From: Burkholderia oklahomensis C6786
GTDB lineage: Bacteria > Pseudomonadota > Gammaproteobacteria > Burkholderiales > Burkholderiaceae
DNA length: 64,000 nt
Direction: 5' to 3'
Assembly: GCF_000959365.1 (NCBI RefSeq)
Contig: NZ_CP009555.1
Coordinates: forward strand, 2,604,001 to 2,668,000
The position numbers were made by a program, and so were the translations under genes. Under the pieces are notes generated by a model, which was not told the DNA's origin, made no database searches, and saw only the letters and a program-made list of their open reading frames with translations. Positions 57,771-64,000 of the stretch are shown here, one piece after another (the first letter of the stretch is position 1; the number at the start of each line of letters is the position of its first letter).

Positions 57771-59168
57771 ATGCTGAGAGCGATCTATCGGGCGCTGTGG
57801 TGGCTGATCGCGCCGCTCGCGGTGCTGCGCCTGCTGTGGCGCTCGCGCAAGGAGCGCGGCTATCGCGAGCACATCGGCGAGCGCTTCGGCTTCGGACCGG
57901 GCCGCGCGGGCGCGCGCGGCGTCGACGAACCGACGCCGATCGTCTGGGTGCATGCGGTGTCGGTCGGCGAGACGCGCGCCGCGCAGCCGCTCATCGAAGC
58001 ATTGATGCGCGCGCGCCCCGACGTGCACATCCTGCTCACGCACATGACGCCGAGCGGCCGCGCGACGGGCGAGCAGATCTTCGGCGAACGCGTGTCGCGC
58101 TGCTATCTGCCGTACGATCTGCCGCACGTCGTGCGACGCTTCCTGCGTGCATGGCGGCCGTCGCTCGGACTCGTGATGGAAACCGAAGTATGGCCGACGC
58201 TGATCGACGAATGCCGTCGCGCCGACGTGCCGCTCGTGCTGACGAACGCGCGGATGTCGGCGCGCTCGTTCAGGCGCGCGGCGAAGTTCGGCTCGGCCGC
58301 GCGCGAAGTGTTCGGCGGCCTCTCGCGCGTGCTCGCGCAAAGCCCGGCCGACGCGGAGCGCCTGACGTCGCTCGGCGCACGCAACGTCTCGGTGCTCGGC
58401 AATCTGAAGTTCGACATGTCGACGCTGCCGGAGCTCGCCGCGCGCGGACGCGCGTGGCGAGCGGCGATCGGCGAGCGGCCGGTGTGGGTCGCGGCGAGCA
58501 CGCGCGACGGCGAAGAGGCGCTCGTGCTCGATGCGTTCGCCGCGCTGAAGACGCCGGATGCGCTGCTGGTTCTCGTGCCGCGCCATCCGCAGCGTTTTGC
58601 CGAAGTCGCGGCGCTCGTCGAGCGGCGCGGGCTGCGCCACGCGCGCCGCACCGAATGGGCGGCCGACGCGGCAGCGGCCGCGGCCGGGCAGCCGGCCGCT
58701 TCGGCGCTGCCGGCGGACGTCGCGGTGCTGCTCGGCGATTCGATGGGCGAGCTGGGCGCGTACTATGCGGCCGCCGACGTGGCGTTCATCGGCGGCAGCC
58801 TGTTGCCGCTAGGCGGGCAGAATCTGATCGAAGCGTGCGCGGTCGGCGTGCCGGTGCTGATCGGGCCGCACGTGTTCAACTTCACGCAGGCGACGGCCGA
58901 CGCGGTCGCGGCGGGCGCGTGCGCGCAGGTGCAGGATCCGGCCGATCTCGCGCGCACGCTCGACGACCTGTTCGCCGATCACGCGCGCCGCATCGCGATG
59001 GGCGCGGCGGGCGCCGCGTTCGCCGCGCGGCATCGCGGCGCGACCGCGCGCACGGTCGACGTGCTGAATGCGCTGCTGCCGCCGCCGCGCGTCGCGCCGG
59101 CGGCGAGCGACGACAGCGACGGCGACGGCGAAGCGGGCGGGCTCGACGCGGGGACTGCAATCGACTGA
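57771..59168 (+). CDS. 3-deoxy-D-manno-octulosonic acid transferase
   Basis: 465-aa membrane-anchored GT30 enzyme transferring Kdo to lipid A precursor. A single N-terminal helix (IYRALWWLIAPLAVLRLLW), then WVHAVSVGETRAAQPLIEAL with the catalytic Glu region, VMETEVWPTLI, ASTRDGEEALVLDAF, VPRHPQRF, and GGSLLPLGGQNLIEACAVGVPVLIGPH. The tail of about 35 residues is acidic and longer than in E. coli. RBS GGAG 10 bases upstream. Confidence 0.96.
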   Translation: MLRAIYRALWWLIAPLAVLRLLWRSRKERGYREHIGERFGFGPGRAGARGVDEPTPIVWVHAVSVGETRAAQPLIEALMRARPDVHILLTHMTPSGRATGEQIFGERVSRCYLPYDLPHVVRRFLRAWRPSLGLVMETEVWPTLIDECRRADVPLVLTNARMSARSFRRAAKFGSAAREVFGGLSRVLAQSPADAERLTSLGARNVSVLGNLKFDMSTLPELAARGRAWRAAIGERPVWVAASTRDGEEALVLDAFAALKTPDALLVLVPRHPQRFAEVAALVERRGLRHARRTEWAADAAAAAAGQPAASALPADVAVLLGDSMGELGAYYAAADVAFIGGSLLPLGGQNLIEACAVGVPVLIGPHVFNFTQATADAVAAGACAQVQDPADLARTLDDLFADHARRIAMGAAGAAFAARHRGATARTVDVLNALLPPPRVAPAASDDSDGDGEAGGLDAGTAID

Positions 59169-59280
59169 GTGTCGCCGTGCGAGATCATGCGAGTCGCGCG
59201 ACGGCGGCTTCGTCGCTGTCGCGGAGCTTCTGCATCGCGCGATCGCGGCGCTGCGCTGCGCGGTTCGTCGATCGCGCGAC

Positions 59281-59399
59281 GCCGCCCGCCGCCCGCCGCC
59301 CGCCGCCCGCCGCCCGCCGCACGCCGCCCGCCGCCCGCCGCACGCCGCACGCCGCCCGCCGCCCGCCGCACGCCGCACGCCGCACGCCGCACGCCGCAC
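59281..59399. repeat. 17-copy 7-bp tandem repeat (VNTR)
   Basis: Seventeen consecutive units of GCCGCMC (M = A or C): eleven-odd A/C variants interspersed, without indels, spanning exactly 119 bp. It ends 2 bp beyond the ureG stop codon and starts 112 bp after waaA. Units ending CAC are mostly at the ureG side. It lies outside coding sequence, so copy number can change freely. Confidence 0.95.
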
Positions 59400-59401
59400 G
59401 C

Positions 59402-60049
59402 TCAGACCGTCAGCAATCCTTTCTTCTCGATGAAAGCGATCACGTCGGCGACGCCGTCGAGCGCCTTCAGATTGCACATCACGTACGGGCGCTCGCCGCG
59501 CATCTTCTTCGTGTCGGACGCCATCACGTCGAGGTTCGCGCCGACGAGCGGCGCGAGATCGGTCTTGTTGATCACGAGCAGGTCCGATTTCGTGATCCCC
59601 GGGCCGCCCTTGCGCGGAATCTTCTCGCCGCCCGCGACGTCGATCACGTAGATCGTCAGGTCCGACAGTTCGGGGCTGAACGTTGCGGCGAGATTGTCGC
59701 CGCCCGATTCGATGAAGACGATGTCCGCATCCGGGAAGCGCGAGAGCATCCGGTCGACCGCCTCGAGATTGATCGACGCGTCCTCGCGGATCGCCGTGTG
59801 CGGGCAGCCGCCCGTCTCGACGCCCATGATCCGTTCCTCGGGCAGCGCGCCCGCGATCGTCAGGAGGCGCTGATCCTCCTTCGTATAGATGTCGTTCGTG
59901 ATCGCGACGAGGTCGTAGCGGTCGCGCATGCCCTTGCAGAGCATTTCGAGGAGCGTCGTCTTGCCGGAGCCGACGGGGCCGCCGATGCCGACGCGCAGCG
60001 GCGGGAGCTTCTTCGTGCGGCGGGCCGCCGCGGTGAGAGGTGCGTTCAT
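59402..60049 (-). CDS. Urease accessory GTPase UreG
   Basis: 215-aa SIMIBI-class GTPase that drives nickel insertion into urease. P-loop [15 protein letters not shown], the metal-binding CPH motif in [29 protein letters not shown], and guanine-specific NKTD. ATG 60049. Last of the ureABCEFG operon in this window; the stop is directly followed by a 7-bp tandem repeat. Confidence 0.97.
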   Translation of the reverse strand: MNAPLTAAARRTKKLPPLRVGIGGPVGSGKTTLLEMLCKGMRDRYDLVAITNDIYTKEDQRLLTIAGALPEERIMGVETGGCPHTAIREDASINLEAVDRMLSRFPDADIVFIESGGDNLAATFSPELSDLTIYVIDVAGGEKIPRKGGPGITKSDLLVINKTDLAPLVGANLDVMASDTKKMRGERPYVMCNLKALDGVADVIAFIEKKGLLTV

Positions 60050-60077
60050 TGCGATGTCCGGGAATGCTTGGGGATGC

Positions 60078-60758
60078 TTACGAGCGGAACAGGCGCGAAT
60101 ACTGCGATTCGTGCCGCGCGGACAGGATGCCGAGCTGCGGCGCGAACGTGTTGATCGCGTCGGGCGGCGTCGCGAGCGCGCGGCGCACCGCGGCGCGGAT
60201 CGGCTCGCGCAGCGCGACGATGATCTTCTGGCCGGCCAGCTGGCCGAGCGGCACCGCCTTGATCGCGGCGGCCGTCTGGTTTTCGACCCAGCCGAACGCA
60301 TACGCGGCGAGCGTCGCATCGGGCGTCGCGCCGTGCGCGGCGGCGGCGAATGCGAATGCGGTTGGCAGCGCGATCGGCGAGATCGATGCGAGCGTCGCGC
60401 GGCGCGCGGCGTCGCCCCATTCGAGCGACGCGCATAACTGCGCGAGCGACCAGCCCATCTGCTCGGTCTCGCGGCGCAGTTCGGACGATTCGCGGCTCGC
60501 GACGAACTCTTCGTTCGCGTCGGCGAGCGCGGCCGCGTCGTGCGCATGCCAGCGCGCGAGCTGATGCGCGAGGAACGGCAGCTCGCCGTGTGCGAGCACG
60601 TCGGTCAGGCCGCTCGCGATCCAGTCGCGGGCGCCGTCGGCGTCGCGGATCAGCGGTGCGTCGAGCGCGGCCTCGAGTCCCTGCGAATAACTGAACGCGC
60701 CGATCGGCAGCGCCGGCGACGCGAGATGCAGGAGCGCGACGAGTTCAGCGGTGTCCAT
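60078..60758 (-). CDS. Urease accessory protein UreF
   Basis: 226-aa helical chaperone that joins UreD and UreG on apo-urease and acts as a fidelity factor. Starts [33 protein letters not shown], the conserved opening; also [18 protein letters not shown] and the C-terminal SQYSRLFRS needed for UreG contact. The start lies inside the end of ureE (overlap 14 bp), so the two are coupled; ATG 60764 is an alternative. Confidence 0.95.
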   Translation of the reverse strand: MDTAELVALLHLASPALPIGAFSYSQGLEAALDAPLIRDADGARDWIASGLTDVLAHGELPFLAHQLARWHAHDAAALADANEEFVASRESSELRRETEQMGWSLAQLCASLEWGDAARRATLASISPIALPTAFAFAAAAHGATPDATLAAYAFGWVENQTAAAIKAVPLGQLAGQKIIVALREPIRAAVRRALATPPDAINTFAPQLGILSARHESQYSRLFRS

Positions 60759-61398
60759 GGTCATGACCGTGCGAGCAGGACGGACCATGCTGATGATCGT
60801 GATCGTGATCGTGATCGTGATCGTGATCGTGATCGTGCGAGTGCGAGTGCGAGTGCGAGTGCGAGTGCGAGTGCGAGTGGCCGTGGTGCTCGTCGAACAC
60901 CTGCTGCGCGAGCGCGTAATCCTCGGCGAACGTCGCGTCGTGGCCGTGCCGATGTCCGCCGCCGTACGCGCCGGCCTCCGGATGGAACGGCGCGTTCGCG
61001 CGCTCGATCGCCGCGCCGAGCCGCGTCAGCATGTCGGCGAGCACGGGATCGTATTCGAGCTTCAGGTAGTCCGTGCCGACCTCGACCGGCGTATGCCGGT
61101 TGCCGAGGTGGTATGCGGCGCGCGTGAGCGTGAGCGCGTCGGGCGCGCGCACGAGCAGCACGGCTTCGGCAGCCGCGGCGACGCGCACGAGCGCGCCGTC
61201 GTCGGCGACGAGCACGTCGCCGTCGGCGAGCACCGTGCCGCGCGGCAGCACGAGCGCAATTTCTTCGCCCGTGTCGAGCGTCGCGGCGAGCCGGCTCCTG
61301 CAGCGTGCGTCGTAGGCGAGCGTGAGCGTCGGCGCGCGCGCGACGAGCGGCGCGGCGAGCTTCACGTTCGGGGCGATGCGTTTATCGATCGTGCGCAT
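60745..61398 (-). CDS. Urease accessory nickel chaperone UreE with long His tail
   Basis: 217-aa nickel metallochaperone. N-terminal peptide-binding domain ([42 protein letters not shown]), then the metal domain with [12 protein letters not shown] (conserved His). The C-terminus is a roughly 70-residue His-rich tail: FDEHHG, seven HS dipeptides, seven HD dipeptides, and [15 protein letters not shown]. The tail is much longer than in Klebsiella and is encoded by two hexanucleotide arrays. It probably stores nickel. Confidence 0.95.
   Translation of the reverse strand: MRTIDKRIAPNVKLAAPLVARAPTLTLAYDARCRSRLAATLDTGEEIALVLPRGTVLADGDVLVADDGALVRVAAAAEAVLLVRAPDALTLTRAAYHLGNRHTPVEVGTDYLKLEYDPVLADMLTRLGAAIERANAPFHPEAGAYGGGHRHGHDATFAEDYALAQQVFDEHHGHSHSHSHSHSHSHSHDHDHDHDHDHDHDHQHGPSCSHGHDHGHR
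60795..60878 (-). repeat. Two hexanucleotide arrays in the ureE tail
   Basis: On the plus strand GATCGT is repeated seven times (60795-60836), directly followed by GCGAGT seven times (60837-60878). On the coding strand they give (His-Asp)7 and (His-Ser)7. Both units are 6 bp, so slippage adds or removes dipeptides without frameshift. Confidence 0.97.
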
Positions 61399-61415
61399 GA
61401 TGATTCTTCAGGACT

Positions 61416-63122
<1,707 letters not shown>

Positions 63123-63182
63123 GTCGTCGAATCCTTCGGATGCCCGTGCGGGCGTATCAGCGAGTCGCGTCGGGGCGGGTGC

Positions 63183-63488
63183 TCAGAGCGGCCCCATCAC
63201 CTTGCCCTGGAAGCCGTAGACGGCGCGCGCGCCCGCGAGCTCGACGAGCTCGACCGTGCGCGCCTGGCCCGGCTCGAAGCGCACCGCGGTGCCGGCCGCG
63301 ATGTTCAGCCGAAAGCCGCGCGCGGCTGCGCGATCGAACGACAGCGCGTCGTTGACTTCGTGGAAGTGATAGTGCGAGCCGACCTGCACCGGGCGATCGC
63401 CCGTGTTCGCGACGACGAGCTCGATCGTCTTGCGGCCGACGTTCAGCTCATGCTCGCCGTCGTCGGTCAGGAATTCGCCGGGGATCAT
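63183..63488 (-). CDS. Urease beta subunit
   Basis: 101-aa structural subunit. [53 protein letters not shown] is diagnostic. The ATG start is chosen for this conserved opening; a longer in-frame form would add an arginine-rich leader. Separate beta and gamma genes, as in Klebsiella-type ureases. Confidence 0.98.
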   Translation of the reverse strand: MIPGEFLTDDGEHELNVGRKTIELVVANTGDRPVQVGSHYHFHEVNDALSFDRAAARGFRLNIAAGTAVRFEPGQARTVELVELAGARAVYGFQGKVMGPL

Positions 63489-63577
63489 GCGCCCTCCCGG
63501 CAAAGCGTGCGAAGGGCGCGGCTTCCGTCGGCGGAATGCGGGAGGGAATGAACCAAGCGGTGAATCATGGCGCGCCT

Positions 63578-63880
63578 TCACGGAATCGGGTGGTGGACGG
63601 TGACGAGCTTCGTGCCGTCGGGAAACGTCGCTTCGACCTGGATGTCGGGAATCATGTCGGGCACGCCTTCCATCACGTCGTCGCGCGTCAGAAGCGTCGT
63701 GCCGTAGTGCATCACTTCGGCGACCGTCTTGCCGTCGCGCGCCGCTTCCATCAGCGCGGCCGTGATGAACGCGACCGTCTCCGGGTAGTTGAGCTTGAGC
63801 CCGCGGGCTCGGCGGCGTTCGGCGAGGAGCGCCGCCGTGAAGATCAACAACTTGTCTTTTTCTCGGGGAGTCAGTTTCAT
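63578..63880 (-). CDS. Urease gamma subunit
   Basis: 100-aa structural subunit. [39 protein letters not shown] and the [33 protein letters not shown] tail match the family at full length. First urease gene in this window; ureD is expected just beyond the right edge. The 120 bp upstream (63881-64000) contains no other gene. Confidence 0.98.
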   Translation of the reverse strand: MKLTPREKDKLLIFTAALLAERRRARGLKLNYPETVAFITAALMEAARDGKTVAEVMHYGTTLLTRDDVMEGVPDMIPDIQVEATFPDGTKLVTVHHPIP

Positions 63881-64000
63881 GAAAGAAACATTTTGGAAAA
63901 CGTAATATTCGGGCGGCGCGCGTCGCGGCGGCCGCGAAGTTATCGTAGCACCGCGACCGTGCGCGTGCGGCGAAGCCTTCGGGAATGGGCGAGCAAGGCA

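Noticed and set aside
59281..59399. Possible CRISPR-like array
   Set aside because: Units are 7 bp without spacers, so this is a simple tandem repeat.
57797..60154. Open frame running from waaA through the 7-bp repeats into ureG
   Set aside because: A frame-shifted shadow. waaA and ureG are unmistakable in other frames, and a 7-bp repeat cannot keep a simple repeat protein in frame.

Overview
The window is a high-GC chromosomal segment of a Burkholderia, most likely of the B. pseudomallei/thailandensis group. The evidence is gene order (thiD, rubredoxin, yqgE-ruvX-pyrR-pyrB-pyrX, plsC, apaH, then rmlBAC and an O-antigen cluster ending in wbiFGHI-like genes), the waaC-kdoO-waaA core module and the adjoining urease operon. 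The species call is inferred from gene content and not from any database comparison.

Left part (1-17 kb): a GNAT acetyltransferase overlapping an XRE-cupin regulator; a secreted metallo-beta-lactamase-fold protein divergent from an HxlR regulator; an envelope cluster of two tandem paralogous lipoproteins, an OmpW-type porin and a PraB-like secreted protein; an unrecognised 339-aa protein; an alcohol dehydrogenase-like oxidoreductase divergent from a second HxlR regulator; a long AT-rich gap; a secreted protein of 20-residue repeats; then groES-groEL behind a textbook CIRCE operator and ended by a perfect 19-bp hairpin.

Middle (17-26 kb): thiD-like kinase, rubredoxin, a weakly FimL/PilL-like protein, yqgE-ruvX-pyrR with overlapping frames, pyrB, a dihydroorotase homologue lacking the HxH metal ligands, an acyltransferase and apaH.

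O-antigen region (26-54 kb): rmlB, rmlA and rmlC (dTDP-L-rhamnose) have the GC-rich host style, but from rmlD to gmd (about 28.9-43.3 kb) composition is clearly more AT-rich, as in a serotype-specific cassette. The cassette holds rmlD, a double-domain glycosyltransferase, manC, an ABC O-antigen exporter (wzm, wzt with an extra C-terminal domain), an 812-aa methyltransferase/coiled-coil/glycosyltransferase fusion, a GT4 glycosyltransferase, an intact IS3-family element with 4-bp target duplication, and, on the opposite strand, gmd with an rmd-like reductase. So both dTDP-L-rhamnose and a GDP-6-deoxyhexose can be supplied. GC-rich host DNA resumes with wbiF-, wbiG-, wbiH- and wbiI-like genes, then a minus-strand group: a second WecA/MraY-like transferase, galE, two glycosyltransferases and a Wzx-type flippase.

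Right part (54-64 kb): phosphomannomutase, heptosyltransferase I, Kdo 3-hydroxylase and Kdo transferase (lipid A-core assembly), a 17-copy 7-bp tandem repeat, and ureA-ureB-ureC-ureE-ureF-ureG on the minus strand. UreE carries a histidine tail encoded by two 7-copy hexanucleotide arrays. No tRNA, rRNA or CRISPR array was seen.
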